A stretch of 64,000 nt of DNA from Trogon surrucura (lineage: Eukaryota > Chordata > Aves > Trogoniformes > Trogonidae). Positions within the stretch are counted from its first letter, which is position 1. Every line of letters starts with the position of its first letter. The notes beneath the pieces were generated by a model. It was not told the origin of the DNA. It saw nothing but the letters and a program-made list of their open reading frames with translations, and searched no databases. Position numbers and translations under genes: made by a program. The DNA lies in contig CM036620.1 of NCBI GenBank assembly GCA_020746105.1, positions 46,272,706 through 46,336,705 of the forward strand, given 5' to 3'. Positions 12,119 through 26,800 of this stretch are shown in pieces.

Positions 12119-15100
12119 AGACGGTGGTGACAAGGGGACCTAAGCTTCTTTGAGATCATACGACTGCTAGAGTTGGGACAAAAAGGTACTGTGTGAAGAA
12201 GAGGCTAGAATAAGATATTGTGAGCCTGCAACAGATGAACTGATTTGTTGAGGACAAGTCAATCTGGTCATTTCTATGCCTTTTTTTTTCCCCATGTCTA
12301 TGTCATTATACAAGAGCATTTTCATCAAAGAAACAACACATCATTTTTGGGCACAACAGCAAATATCCCAAAGGCAAGAGCCTCCCAGAAGTAAGAAACA
12401 CTGTCCTAGCCCAGAGAGAAACATATATGTGGAGAGATTGCTGAAGACCACAGTTATCTGTCTTCCATACACACAAATGAATAAAACCATAATCGTACTA
12501 ATGTCATGAATGAACTGTACAGGCAGAGCTCTAGATAAAGGTCTACACAGAGCCAGCCTAAACCATGTTTCAGTCATGCTTGTTATGTCACCTTAAATAG
12601 TTATTCAACTTGGAAAGACAGGAAATCATGAAATACAGGTCTTCGGAACATTGAGACACCTAACCAGGAGAATAAAATGTTTACAAAATCCTCTTTGTAA
12701 AAGCACAGAAAAAAAAACAAAACCCAAACCACCAAACATTTGCAAAACTTCTATTGCATACCAGAAAAGAGACATTATATATATACATACATACACCAAA
12801 AATACACAGAGAGATTTTTCAGGGGAAAAAAAAAAAAGAAACAAAATTAGAAAACCAACTTAAATAGCAGCTACATGACTTTGTTTGGTTTGGGGGATTT
12901 TCTAGGGTATTTTTTAATACAGGAAGGATTTTTCACCTATGGCTATCATTCCGTTCACTTTCTGCCACTGTCTCTGTTTATCAAATATTTCTTCTCCTGC
13001 TCCCAAACCCCTTAAAGATAAACATGTAGCTTATGGTTTGACATCTTCTGATGGCAAGCAGCTGTATGAACTGACAAAGTCCCTGCCTAGTTCACACTCA
13101 GCACATAGGAACTGCCCTTCCCAGAACACTGGGGTGTCTGTTTGAACACCAGAAGATATGAAGGAGATAGAGTCCTATGGAAATAGTATTTTATCCAGTA
13201 AAAAGCAAACAACCCGGCCATAACTGAATCAGCTTGCTCATGTCAGGCTAACGAAAACGTTATTTCTTCAGATTACAAGGTACCTGTTAATGATACAGGA
13301 CTGGAAAAGCCAGCGTAAAGAAACTGCAGATTAAATTGTGCTAAAGCCAGTTCACTTGCCATGAGTTCTTTCTCTCTCTCCAAACTTTGGTTCACAGGCT
13401 ACACTCCCCCCAACTTCCTCCCCCAAGCCGCACATGTGCTCAAATTTACTAGCAAGTTTACTACTTGCTTCATCCAAACAATAGATATAGAGCTTTTCAA
13501 ATCTGAGACTTAAGTAAAACCACAGACACAAGAAGGATGTTTTGCTGGCTGCTTCTGCTAGCGCAATACGAACGAGCCGACTGGTTCACTTTTCCTCTAG
13601 TAAAATATTTTCTCCAATCACCATTCCACTGTATATCTATCTTTTCGAGGGCCAAAGGCATCACACAAGAAAGACAAAGTTTACATGCATTACTTCTAAA
13701 ATCTACTTGAGAACAGAAGCTGCAATGTATAAATCTGTATTACAGAACTATATAAACTGACAATAATGTTCCATCTACTTAACTGAATATTAAGTAAACT
13801 ATTATACAGAGGTACTCGGAGCAAAGAAAGCTCAGAAGTTAAATATTGATTATATTTAAGCTCCAACTAAGGAAAAAAGTGCCTGTGTCAAAAAATAAAA
13901 TACTGTCTCTTCTGCTGGAACATATCTGGAGTACAATCTTTTCCGGCTGACAAAGGAGTAAGTTGTTTTATTTGGTAGAGTTTACAGTTCACCAGCACAC
14001 ATTCAGCACAAAACCAAACAGCAGAACCCCAATTAGTGCCTGGCTACAGTATATTGTGCATCCCTCACCAGCAACGACCTCCAAAGGCACAGCACATTTT
14101 CACATTCTTCACATACCCACACCTCCTCACAACTATTTCTAACGAGTATTGGTGCACAAGCACAAGTTCAGGCCCACGAGCAGGCCAGATGTCATGGCAA
14201 GGAATATCTGCTTTTAAAGGGTATCTCAAGTTGAGCATGCTCACCTCCCCAAACGTGCCAGTTAAAAAGCATGCTCCAACACCACAAGGATTCATTTGGA
14301 CTCCTCTAGCTCAATGTTAGCGCCTACAGGAGTCAGAAACAGAATGCAGGAAGAATTAATGAGGACCAAGCCCCTTCCAATAGCCAAAGAGCTTGCACAT
14401 GGTGCTTTTGATGGTCTAAATTGAAATTAGTGCCTAGCATTCAAAAAAGCCTCAACAAACCTTATTTCTTACAAAACGCATCGGCATACTGGGATGTGTA
14501 CATCAATTCTATTATTTGCATTTTCATATAATACTTACGTCACAATGCTTAAACCATGTGTGTAAAGAGAGCTCTGATTTTGAAAGGATGGCCCCACATC
14601 TCATCTGCCTGAGCCCATCAAGTGCCAAACAAGGCGAGCCTGTAGATACCAGCCCAAGATGATGAGTGGGCAGGCCTTGGAGGTTATCAGCTGCTTAGAT
14701 TCAACACAGGGAGAAGACCCACAGAAGACACCCATGTAAGGCACCAAGCAAAAAAAAACACACTGAAGCACAGGCTTCTGGAAAAAAACTACTATTCTCA
14801 CATGTGGCAAACCCTGCTCCAGTGGTTGGTTCCTGTGGGAAAGGTGGACTAAGCGCAGAGCTCAGGTTGGCAGCTGGAGTAGCTCAGACTTTGGTTAGTG
14901 CTCATTCTTGGCTACAAAACCGAGGTTGCGAACTCCTTCACACTTCAGTGCAAGGTTGTGTTTAGACAGGGCAAGAGCTAGAACCAACACACAGGTTGAC
15001 GTTGTGGGGAAGATAAGCCCTGGGAATATTTTTAATAAAAGGCTTGTAGGACGTGGATAAGATCAGTGTGGCCAACATACACCCCATTAAATTCCACAAC

Positions 15101-18100
15101 AAGTTACATCAGTAAACTACATCTTCTTTTTGGATAAAAGCCAATCCAGGGATTAGAAAAACAACTTGTCAAGGCTCTTCATTTTAAATCTCCTGCATTG
15201 TCTCTGGAAAAGGGTGGAAACAATTCCACCCTCTGCACTTCACTTCGATGGGGCAATTCACAGAGTTGTTGCTGCATGAGAAAACAAATAGGTCTGGCTC
15301 CTGAATAACAAACCTTTCTATGCAAACTTGCATTTATAGGAAATACATGTGAAAAACAGGCTAAATATACCTCTCCTTGGTAAAATGGTGTTAATAAGTG
15401 GAAAATAAGCATTGCTTGTCTATGTTATCAGGAACCACCATTAATCGAATTATATGTTGAGCATATATCCAGTTGTCTACACACAATAGCTACAAGGTAT
15501 TCACAATGTTTTCCTGCCAGTAAGCATTGGCTAGTGTGCACTCTGCCATTGTGCCTGGACGCAAGCAAGCTTTAGAGTTGGGATGCAGTGTCATTCTTGG
15601 AAATGAAGTTTCACTATCCCATTCTCAAACAGCACGAGCTCGTCAAGCCATCACTGCTTCCCCAGCTCATCCCACTGCCATGCTTACAACACCTGCCACT
15701 GCAGTTACCCACCGTGGAGACCTCACTTTGTCATCCCCCAATCTTCCTTGGCTCCAGCCGTGGCTTGGCATCAGTGTCACCCTCCATCACCTCACACCAT
15801 ACTGCAGCCCAATCAGAGCAGAGAGATCCCTCATACAGGATGCAGGACCCTCTGCTTCACGCAGGAGCACAGTCGTCCTTGCAAGCTGTCCTCCCCTAGC
15901 CAATGCTCAAGCTCTTGCCCAGGGGCACTTAAAAGGCTGCTTGAGGTTGCTTCCTTTCTCCTACCTTACAGAAGAGAGGAGGTTGCACATCAACGGTCAT
16001 TGCTGAGGAGTGATTCAGTGAAGAGATGATGTGCAGCCTCTTGTCTTGTGGGAAGTGCTCACAAACATCTCTAGGGATATTTTAATAGTCTAAATATATT
16101 ATATATTTTTTTCTCACATTTAAAGATGCAAACTTTCTAGAGCGAGCTACATCCGACACAGCTTAAGGTTATGGGTAGACATTTATCTTTGGAAAGATAG
16201 CTTTTACTATGCATCCTGCTAACGAAATGCCTATTTCTTACATAGAGATGGGCCTGGAAGAATATTTGAGTACTATCTCATGTAACAAAGTGATTAATGA
16301 TATTAATCATTATTATTTGAAGCACTTAGCTTTATTTTTATGTAGCGTTCATGGACAGCTACATATTGGTACTTTAAAAACTGATTTTCCAAAATCTCTG
16401 TCTAGAAATATCTAGTAGCAATGAACTTTTACTAGACACAAAAGCCCCTAATTTATATATCTCAAAAGTAACTACAACAAGTTCCTTCCATTTTCTGCTA
16501 TGAAACAGTGGCAGGTCCTATTGCAAGGTTGTTTAACCTCTGTGTAATAATACAAGTTTTATATGACTACCTCTCTTAAGTATTTCTGAGGCTTTAATCA
16601 CTACCACATTAAGAGATCACTCAGATTGAGAGATCTGAGTCTCTTAATCACTACCATAAATTTGGAATCCATAAAGTCCATGGAGACCCTAAAATGAATT
16701 ATGATGGCTCTTACAGCATGTTACAGAGCACACAGACAGGGTTCTGCTGGCTGTGCTGTGCAGCCTGCCAGCAGCCCAGGAAGACCAACGCCAGCCCGCT
16801 TCTGCCTGGAGGAACACACGAGCACCTCAAAATCCTAACCAGGCTCTCACCATACTTGTTTCTTTTCATTGCCTTTATGATACCTGAGTCTTTTTGCTGT
16901 AAGCATCAATAAGGATGATGGTCCTTGCCTCTTTCAAAATTCAAGATACCAATTAAGGAAACAGAAGCAGATCCTCTAGAATGGTCTAGTAAACCCTGGA
17001 TGCAGCCAAACACCCAGTATAATCACCAGTTCTCCGTGGCTAGGACCTCTTCTCAACAAAACCATACAGCACTTTTGAAAGCAAGTGAACAGCCCAAATT
17101 TTGATATATAGGCAAAGCACCTCAGTGGTTGGGTCATTATTTAGGTAATGACACTTTTTTCCACAAGGCAAAAGCCAGCATGGCAGTGTATATCTATTCT
17201 CCCTAGCTGTAAAGAGAAACAGAGTTAGGAGCTAAGAAATTAACAGATCATTATGACAGGTGAAAAGAGCAAAAATTTTAAGTTCGGACTTAAAGTTTAA
17301 CATTAAATAAAGAATATTAGAGTTAATTAAGCCAAATTCAAGTTTAGCTAAACTAAAAGAGACTATTTTACTTCAAGATACATAAACATTTCACAGTTTC
17401 TTTTCTTATCTGTTCCCCCATTCATTATTTGCATTTCCAAGTTATGTAACGTTACAAAGATGTTCAAAGAGAAATCATATGACTGATCAATCTGTAAGAG
17501 CAATTTTCGGCTGTGCTCCCTGCAATAGCAGCCAACACTGCCTGGAGGATCTGGTCATGGTGACAGCAGTGCTGGGTGCCCACCCTTGCAAGGCCAGCAG
17601 GCGAGGGGCTCTTAGCAGCAGTGACAACGCGTGAAGTCCAGGGTTCTCCTGCCAGTCACAACCGTTTTTTGTGTGCACTAAACCAAGCCACTCTGTCAAG
17701 CTGCTTTGCTGCCCTCCCAGGCTCTGTTTGCTTCTCCCCGGGGAGGTCAGCGCTTGCTCTCGCTGGCTGGCACGGGTGCTTTTGTGTAAAAAGGGCAACA
17801 GGTGGCAACGCTGGCCCCAAGGTCATAGCCGTGGTTTGGCTTTCCAGCTGCCCGGCATGGCAGTGGCCAGGGACCCAGCGCTGCGTTCGCATTCCCATCT
17901 CACCTGCCCGGTGAGGTACTGCTGTGCTGCCACACGCAGCTCCCATTATACGAGGAGTTGCTGACAGAACTTCAAAATCCCCACACACTTAGGATAGATT
18001 ATGGTTTTCACTTGCCTGAAATGACTGTGGAGAATGAGGACTCAGGGGTAATACTGTGGAGTGCTGAGTACATTTTTGGGGAAAAAAAAAAAAAAGAAAA

Positions 18101-19514
18101 AAAAAGGCAAGATTAAAATAGGTTTCCAGGTGAAATTGCTAAGGCTTGAAACATATGATTTGGCACAGATCATTGAGGAATGCAACAGATACCAGTTTGG
18201 CTTGACTGAGTTAATGACAAGCTGAAATAATCTAATAAGCCCAGACATGGAAGTTTTTGCTTAGTTGTTTTTGTGCTTAGCTTATTAACTGCACACCTAC
18301 AGGGCTAAATACAGGAGTTGCTCTTTTCACTAAACTCACAGTGTCTCAGAGTGAAGCCACAAAATTCACAACTGCTTAGCAAATCTCAAATGTGGCAAAA
18401 AAACTTCAACGTCTTATATTTTCCCTTCATGTTTTGACATTAAAAAGAAAATAAAATTGCAGATGCACAGCTTGTGTAGGCTCTTTCACATTACAAGAGT
18501 GCAAATGTAAACTTCCCTCTGCTTTCTTTGACTAGTGCACCATAACAGGCAATACAAAGCAGAGGTAACCTTTAGATAACAGTTTAGAGATTAGTTGGTA
18601 ATAAATTAGAAAATTTAGAAATATAAAATTAGCCATTAACAAAGAATAAAGGGAAAAAAAATCCAAGAAGTAGTAATCTTTCTAGAATGTTTTTCCCCTC
18701 ATGGCAACCGCTTTATCCTTTGCAATGGCGCAGTTCCGCTCTGCTTTCGTCCAGCCTAAGACCTCCTGAGCCGGGGTTGCAGGTGAGCATACGTGACCGC
18801 TGTGCTCTGTACCCACTCTGTAAAGAAAGCAACATTACTCCAGGTGCATCCTGTAGCAAGTCTCTCTTGCTAAGTAGACTCATCTTGAACCATTGGTGGT
18901 AAGTGCTGATGCTGCAAGGTGTCTTTTAGCTTTGTAAAAATATGAGTTCACTCATTTTCTTTCAGTACACTCAATATTCTCTTTTGCCTTCAAAAGCTTG
19001 TTGAATGCATCTTCCTCCTGACTGTTATCCACTCCACTAAGCACTGAAAAAAACCCTTTTAAAGCCCAGGCTATAAACCCTGGAGCAGCCACAGCTACAA
19101 AATATGCTGAATTATCAGAGATCTTGCTTTCTGAGGGATGAAAGCACGTTTATCACATTCCCAGAAAGTGGTGGAGGGCATGGCTTTTGCCCCATTCAGA
19201 AGTCTTCCCTCCCATGAGAAGGCAGTCTGAGCTTGCCTAGAATGCCGCAAAAACCTCTCAGTGTCCAGCAGCGTCATGCAGTCATTCAGAACACAAAGTA
19301 AAAGCTACATCATCCTAAACTTCAGGAAAATCTACCCAACTGAAGCATGGCAACTGATGTTTCCTCACATTTGTTATCGCCTACTGTAGCGCAGGGCGGC
19401 AAACCACAAAGACATTTCTGACAAGTTATTTTGATAAGAACTGTGAAATGGAAACAGAAAGGGGTGGGGGGTGGATAGAGATAGTCTTCAACCTTTTTCA
19501 ACCAGTCCAAACAA
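12119..19514. other. Intergenic, mostly AT-rich unique DNA
   Basis: No exon or repeat family recognised. Open frames stay under about 160 codons; the longest + frame (15527-16006) has no family signature. Minor features are an A-run at 12825-12836, a TA-rich tract near 12777-12794, an A-rich run at 18079-18105 and a paired-homeodomain-type site at 16291-16309. The stretch at 17500-17960 is GC-richer, with overlapping frames on both strands and no similarity I can see. Confidence 0.55.
16291..16309. promoter_or_regulatory. P3-type paired homeodomain site candidate
   Basis: A perfect 8-bp inverted repeat with a 3-nt spacer, TGATTAAT-gat-ATTAATCA, contains TAAT-NNN-ATTA, the P3 arrangement that paired-class homeodomains bind as dimers. 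It sits in AT-rich unique sequence. Binding is inferred from the motif alone. Confidence 0.35.
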
Positions 19515-19778
19515 GCCATATTGGTCTCTTCTCCCAAGTAACAAGCAATAGGACAAAAGAAAATGGCCTCAATTTGCACCAGGGGAGGTTTAGATTGGAT
19601 ATTAAGAAAAAAAATCTTCACTGAAAGGGTTGTTAAGCACTGGAAGTGCTCAGGGGAGTGGCCGAGTCACCATCCCTCAGGAGGTGCTTAGGGACATGGT
19701 TTAGTGGTAGACCTGACATTGCTAGGTTAACTTGATCTTAAAGACCTTTTCCAACCTAAACAATTCTATGATTCTATA
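19515..19778 (+). mobile_element. CR1 3'-end fragment
   Basis: Contains, in order, TTGGTCTCTTCTCCCAAGTA, ACAAGCAATAGGACAAAAG, AAATGGCCTCAATTTGC, CCAGGGGAGGTTTAGATTGG, TCTTCACTGAAAGGGTTGTT, GGACATGGTTTAGTGGTAGA, TTCCAACCTAAACAATTC and the end TATGATTCTAT. This is the common CR1 3' region, truncated at its 5' end, about 264 bp, with CpGs largely decayed. Confidence 0.95.
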
Positions 19779-22700
19779 ATGGTCTCTTCCTCATCACTAA
19801 TAAGCCAGCACTCAATTTTTAGCAATCCTTTGGTGTGATTATGTATGCACATGAACAATGGGGTCAGCTAATAACAATAACCTCATTCAACTTCTTCTGA
19901 AGTTGATGAAAATCTTTCCCCTAGCTTCAGCAGAATCTAGATTAGGATATTAATAATTCACAGTGGGTGCAGTATACTGCCTAGAAGATCTATTGCTGCT
20001 TAGTGAGTTTTTATCTACTGTAATATGGCAGTGGTTTTCTACACTCATATCTACCCCTTGGTATGATCAGTTTTTAAACACATGTATTACTTAAGAATGC
20101 ATATGTCTTAAAATGCAAGTTCTCCAGCAAGTAAAAAATTCCCTTCAACATCCATAAAGGATTCCTACAGAATTTTACAGTATCAGAGCAAATGGGTTTG
20201 ACCAAAGCGTCTCTGACAACTTAAAAACTTCCAGTCTCCGAATCCTTCATGACAATAAAAAAATTTCACGAGAAAGAACCATTACCGAGCTTTTCCACTG
20301 ACAGAGCATGTGACACATTGGCAGAGCAGCAGCACCTTCCCGCCAAGCAGGGACTCCTCTGCAGGACATGCAAATATGAAAAGGCCTCCTCACCAAATCG
20401 CAATTGCATAGCACCTCGAGTTAGAAAAAGAGCAGTTTAAATCTTGGGAAGCAGAACTCTAGATAAGTTTTTTTTGAGGTAGGGTCCTGGTTTTTGCTCA
20501 TTTTAGATCACAAATCTAAAAGTAACTAGTTAATTATCCTTATGAAGTAAAAACATGAAACAAATTCAAAAAGAAAGGTCAAAAATACTGTTTAAAATTT
20601 ATAGGAAGCTGCTTGTATCTTTCAGATAACACTCCCGTTTCAAGATTTATGTAATTATTTTTGTGCATCAAAACCATTTACAAATGACTGCTAGTCCAAA
20701 AGAAAACCGTTAACTTTTGGTGCTGAGGGACTTTCAGGTTAGTCTCTCTCAGGCTGACTTCCACTGAAATCCAGGACAAGATGTCCCTGGCTTTCCACAT
20801 GGTAAAAAAAGGTCTGGTAAAAAAGAAGGCCATCTCCAATTTGCCTAATGTTTCCTTTTTGAACCAGAAACTCCAAATCCAGACCTAAATCCCTAACTGG
20901 ACGAAAAAAAGAAAAAGAAAAAAAATTAGTTCATTCTTCTTCCTCAGACATCGTTGCTCAGCTCAGTATACACTTGCTCCTTCTTTCAGTAACTTCCTGG
21001 CACAAAAGTGTTCCAGCTTCTCAGTTAGGGAAAGTGTGGTTAGTTGCTTGTTCTGGTTTTTGTTTTTTTTTTTTAAGTAAAACACTGCCTTAGAATCCTT
21101 CTTTTTCTTGCAAAGTGGGAACAGGGCCAAGAGTGAGAAGATGTGGTCAGTGGGGAAAATCAGGGGGAATTTGTAGCCCTGTTATTCTCCTTTCTTCCCC
21201 CAAGAACCACATTTCTGTCCTGCTTCCTTCCAGAAAAGAACTGACTCTTCTCCAAAGCAAGCAAACAAATTAATTTCATTTCAGTCTTTCAGCTCATAGA
21301 AAAGCACTTGCTTGGGATAGATTAGTCAGGATTAGTAATTCTCTTTCCTGTTTGCAAGTATTAGAAATAAGTCTATAACTCATATGCTGTTTTTCAGGAT
21401 GGTTATGAAACATAAATTTTCAATATAATGCTATCTTATAGACTTCCATTTTCCTTTATCTGTTTTGTTCATACACGGTTTGTATGCATACATTTCAAGT
21501 AGACTTATTCAGAAAACTACATGTATTTAATAGCACTAGACTTGCTACAAATTTCACAAGCTACAAGAATACTTTGGTTTTCTGGAAAGAAAAGAAAGTG
21601 CTCAACCAATATCCACATTTGTCAAGGGACCAACGAAGTGGGGAATATTTTCATTTATATGTACAGCACCTAAAACTACATAGTGCCAATGAAATTCAGA
21701 AAGATTATGGAGACATGCTTAATCAAAAGATCTTTATGCAGCTGAGAGGTTTGCAATCAGTATCTTACTCTAACGGGCTTGCACGTAAGTACAGGACATA
21801 GTGACTACACACCTTATCAGTATTTTAACATAACTAAAGCACCAGGCACCTAATGATGTATCTATCCTAAATTTTATCTGACTACTTGTCCTGATAGTAT
21901 CCAGATTGCTTTCCAGACAAAGACAATAGCAACAGCAAAATCTTTGGATTGTGGATGGGGAGAAGATATTGTCAGGGTAATCCCATTACTTGATGAAATT
22001 TTTTTTTTACTATCTTAATCATTGCTTCCTAACTTGTTTTTTGTTCCAGTGGGAGTCTGTGCATTGACAGTCTGCATGCCATTGTCACACCACAACTGCA
22101 CTTTCCAGGAGGAGCCCTTTCCTCTGCTACACTGCTACCTCAGCACAGTTATTCCACATTTCCCACACCTGGACAAGGGGCCAGTCTTAGCATCAACATT
22201 TATTCTATTAGTATTCTATAGTATTTATTCTATGATCAGTCTTACACAAGTTGCATATCATGTTGGTAAATTGTGGACAACGTTGAAAGATGCAGTGTTT
22301 AAAACAACATTTACCTTATGCTTCTGTAGGGTAATAACAGGGTTCAGCTGACACAATCACTGCTGGGTAATCCAAATTCCAAACTGAATAAAAAGATCAA
22401 TCCAGTCAGAATTTTTGAGACCAACATTACCATGTTGCTTAAAACTATCCATATATTCCACTTCTCTCTCGGCAGCAGGGTCCCTTGGAGAGCTACTATC
22501 ACATCTGAGCTGGGAATCACTCCCAGTTTGGCTCTCAGGTGCAGGGCTGAGGAGGATAAATCAGAAATTAGAACCTTTATGAGTGGCTGCTGGGTTAAGT
22601 GGGGTTATAAAGGAAGCCAAGGACCTTTCCACAAGCTGGGGGAAGATCACCATTCTCATGACACAGCCTCCACCCTGCACCTTGGGTGTGAAACCTCGAC

Positions 22701-23067
22701 CCAGCAAAGCCTTCCAGAGCCTTCCCATTCAGTTTGCCCAGGCCCTGCAGGCAGCAACTATGCATCCTCACACAGGAAGTATCATACAAACTGGGTGAAA
22801 ATCACCCAAATGAATAAGCAGTACAGAGATATCTCTGTGCTGGTGCTCGGTGGTACAAGATGATTAGATAATTGGCAAGATTAGCCCAGAGCTGACACTA
22901 CTTAAATAGACAAACAAGCCCAGATGGCTTTGAATAGCTGATTATCCAGCATCGTTGCATAGAACGAGCATGACCTGAGAAGCACAACAAACACAGCTCC
23001 CTCTCTGCAGTCACTAGGAGCTGGAGAGGCTCAGCCTTCAGTGGCCATTTATCTCCTTGTCAGAGCA
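19779..23067. other. Intergenic, no feature seen
   Basis: AT-rich unique sequence with scattered A/T runs (for example 21060-21074). No coding exon, RNA gene or repeat family recognised. Confidence 0.55.
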
Positions 23068-23100
23068 GAATCACAGAATGGCCTAGGCTGGAATGCCACA
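23068..23100 (-). mobile_element. CR1 3' terminal scrap (minus)
   Basis: GAATCACAGAATGGCCTAGG followed by CTGGAATGCCA resembles the reverse complement of a CR1 3' end. Only about 33 bp is recognisable. Confidence 0.55.
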
Positions 23101-26100
23101 GTGAGGCTCTTCTGACAGTCCCTGTGCCCCTGACTCTGCTTTAGCTTTGTTCCCCTCCAATACAGCAGATCCAGGATCCCTCATAGCAGGCTGCACGGAA
23201 CTCACCATGGACCACCTGCAAGAGAACAGCAGCAGCTGAGCAATGAGCAAAGACTTGCCTTCGCTTTCAGTGCCAAGCCAGCACCACCGCACAACCGGAG
23301 AGGGCTGTTTATTATCATTCGTGGCCGTTGAAGATGGGAAGTCAGTTAGTGCTATCCCTACTGTCCTGCAGGAAGGGAGAAGCAAAGATGTCCCCAACTC
23401 CAGGGAATTCTTCCAACACTGTCTACCCTCTGCAGCATCCCACACTTTGCAGTGCCTTCAGGGTGTAGTCACATGCCAAATACTGTATGTCAGTGCATTT
23501 GACTCCTCCCCAATTCCTTCCAGAAAGCATGTAGTTTTCTTCTCAAAAAGCTTGCAAGCTTAATTTATGTGAAGACAGACTAAACTTCTCCTTTAACCTT
23601 TAGGTTCTAGAAGAAATTAGGATCAACAATTATTCTTCCAGCAATCCTCTCTTCTGCATAACGAGTGGAGCTCACAGTGAAGCTCAATCACCCCCAGGCC
23701 TGCAAAGATACATAAAATCACATTGACCCTTTCCCATAACAGACTACTCTTCCCTAGCACCTTATCCAGCTTCACTTGCACAGAAACTTAATTTTTGAAA
23801 GCTCATACATGCACAAACATATTGTGCTGCTTGCACACATCACCTGTTGAAAGACCAAGCGTCTGATCATTATTTTGATGGAAATGCTGCAATATTCATC
23901 TGAATGCTCATTTAAATATTTATATTTTGCTACCTTATGTTCCTCACATCTGTCTGTGGAAGGTCATATTCAGTCGCATGTGCAAAACCAGTATCAACTT
24001 CCCTTATGCAATACTGAGGCCCTCTGGACTCAGGTTTGCTGACAAACTTCCTTATTCCTTTTCTACTCCCCTACCAGTTACACTTCCATTTTCTAGGAAA
24101 TGCACTTCCATTTTCATTGGGAAATAGCTAATGCAAAGCATCTATGGATAGGTGATTGAAGAATTCAGAGTATCCATACCTCAAACATCGATGGTCTTTC
24201 ACCATCAAAGCACTTTACAAGCATCAGTAATAAACCCTCAGTGAGACAGAAATGGGTGATACAGTGCGAGACTGAACCTGAAGACAGACAGCCCCAGATA
24301 CCTTCTGGCTGATAGGAAGGCCTGTTCTGACAGTGTTACATTTAAACAAAATGTCAATTATCGTAACAGTTATTTAGGACCTTCTTTCTATGGTAAGTCC
24401 CAAGGGGTTAAAATGCAAGCCTGGATTGTATTATAAAGACCGAACAAAGCAAAAATCTCAAGAACACAGGAAAAAGAGTACTCGGGGCTTGGATGAGATT
24501 AAGATAAAAAGAAAGATTAATTTTCAGCTGATTGTGGAATTTCACCAGTAGCACTATCCCTTCAGGTATACAGCACTGCAAAACCATAAAACCTGAGAGG
24601 GAATACCCACAGGGAGATGGAGAGCAATATTTTAGGAGCTGTGACTTAGAACATCACACACAATTGGCCAGAGCACAACAGGAGGGGAGACCACGACAGT
24701 GAAGACTGTCGTAACTATATCTCCAAGCAAGGCCATAGTCTCCACAGGTAGCAACTACAACTCTGACCTACCCTCTTATGGCTCTGTACACAGTAGTCCA
24801 TCTCTTACCTCCTGACTAGTCCAGCTAGGAGGAAAAACTCTATGACTACCCAAACAAAATGTTAGCTACAGTAATATGTTATTCAAGTTGCTCCTGCCCC
24901 CCTGGATTAGCTTTATCGGTTTATTCAGTGTGGACTGCTAATGCTTCATTTGTGTGGTTACCTGCTCACATTCACATCAACCAGGTGTGGTGTCTGCAGA
25001 CAGCGAGGTTGGGAACCTGCACAGCTCACAAAGTAATTTAAAGATGATGGCTTAGAAATTATTATTCATTTTTAACTGTAACTGTCTGGTAATTCTGTAC
25101 CTCTTGCTTCCTTTCTCCTTAACATGGGTCTACGTAGTGATAGGAATTCCATCATGAATTTAGCCTCCAACTTTAAACCCACCATGTTCAAAGGCAGCTC
25201 TCTCACCTTTCTATACTACTAACCACAACCATCAAAACCAGACCATCATCTGCATAAATTCAACAATAGTGGTAAAAGTCCTGTAAGCCCTTGGCACCTG
25301 CCCTCGTTTCTGGATTAAAAATCTACTCTGGGGTCAGTCCAAGGATTTTTTATGTTAATAAGTTGAGAAGGGGAAAAGTACTTAGGGTTAATTTGTTTCC
25401 AGGCAGGCTATTCCCTCCCTTTACTGGCTGGAGAGAGGAACTCAGCGCTGAAAGGTTTGTTTATAGAGCTGACACCTCTTCAAAAAGGAATGGAGCTCCT
25501 GAGTTCTGAATTCACCACCTCTCTCTGCAGTGCTGTTTAACAGCTTTGCATTTTTACAGCCATGCTGCTGGGAAGCACTTCACACCAGAGCAGTCTGATA
25601 CAGCGAACGCTCAAGCCACACATTCATCCATACTTCCCTGTGAAAGTCCAGGAAAATCAGTATTTGTTCAGGTTTATACATACATTGGTATGTTTGTTCA
25701 AGGACTGTCAAAGAAATAAAGAATTCTGAGCTGTTCTCTTCTGTATAAAGATATCCTAATACTGCAGCTGCCTTTAAGGAGGGACTCCTTCTGCTTCAGA
25801 GAGCTCTCGTAGTACAAGGTGGTGGTCTGAGGTCTGACTGGATGAAGTTGTGCTACAGCAATCCTGAGACCAAACTGCCCTGACTAGGCTTCAAGCACTC
25901 AGATAAGCTCAGCTAATTTACAGGAGCGTGGGAGGGAGAAAACTTTCAATGCCATCAAGAGAACGACAAACAGAGTAAGAAGCAAAAACACCTTATGCAC
26001 TGCAGTAAGGTCAAAAAAGTTTGGACACACCAGAAAAACAAGTCCACAGACTGTATCTTAAAGTCTTTATCACAGTTCTGAAATGTTTATCACAGAATCA

Positions 26101-26388
26101 GAAATAACACCCAATGCAGAAATCGGGAGTTTTGGAGATGCTGCAGTACCTGCCCCTTGCACAAATCTAAGCTATAAAACTTGCTCACTGACTTAACTGA
26201 TTATTTGTTTTAAATATGAAGTTTGGCCAATGGCCAGAGAGCAGCAAAGAAATAGTCTGTCTTTTCCCTCAGATGCACGCGGAGCACAAACCGCCTGGCT
26301 GTTGAGCCTCTATGTGTCTTTCCAACCATGCTCTCCATCAGCAGAGAGTTTCACTCTCTTACTCCCAGATGCTACGTTGCAACAAATT
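23101..26388. other. Intergenic, no feature seen
   Basis: Unique sequence of mixed composition. Open frames are short and without family signatures. No recognisable repeats. Confidence 0.55.
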
Positions 26389-26500
26389 TCATAGAATCAT
26401 AGAATGGCCTAGTTTGGAAGGAACCCTAGAAATCATCTAATCCAACCTCCCTGTCATGGGCAGGGACGCCTCTCAACTAGATCAGGCTACTCAAGGCCAT
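26389..26500 (-). mobile_element. CR1 3'-end fragment (minus)
   Basis: The + strand reads TCATAGAATCATAGAATGG, TTTGGAAGGAACCCTAGAAA, TCATCTAATCCAACCTCC, GGGCAGGGACGCCTC and CTAGATCAGGCTACTCAAGG: the reverse complement of a CR1 3' end of the subfamily with GGGCAGGGACACCTCCCACT. About 110 bp; the downstream frame at 26456-26881 starts inside it and is not a gene. Confidence 0.9.
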
Positions 26501-26800
26501 TTCATTGCTACACCAAGGCCTCTCTGCTCCAACCTCCCTCTCTTGGCAAGTATTCCCTCCTCCTTGTCCTTTATTCCCAAGGCATATCCTTCCTTTCTCC
26601 TGGCAGTAGTTTTCCTGCTTGCTCTCCCTCTAAAATCCCAGTCATCTACCCCCAGCACACACCCTAACCTCCCTTCCCCTGCCCAACTCTTCTCTCAAGC
26701 ACAGCATCAGCACATTTTACACACCCCATCTTTAAGAAGACAATGCACAAACCTGCCATCTCCCTTTCCACTGCTTCAAGCAGCAGGCTGGATGTACACA

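Noticed and set aside
26013-26032. TTTGGACACACC-like string resembling Tc1/mariner-type ends from fish and frogs
   Set aside because: Only about 15 bases match, with no second inverted end and no transposase remnant nearby.
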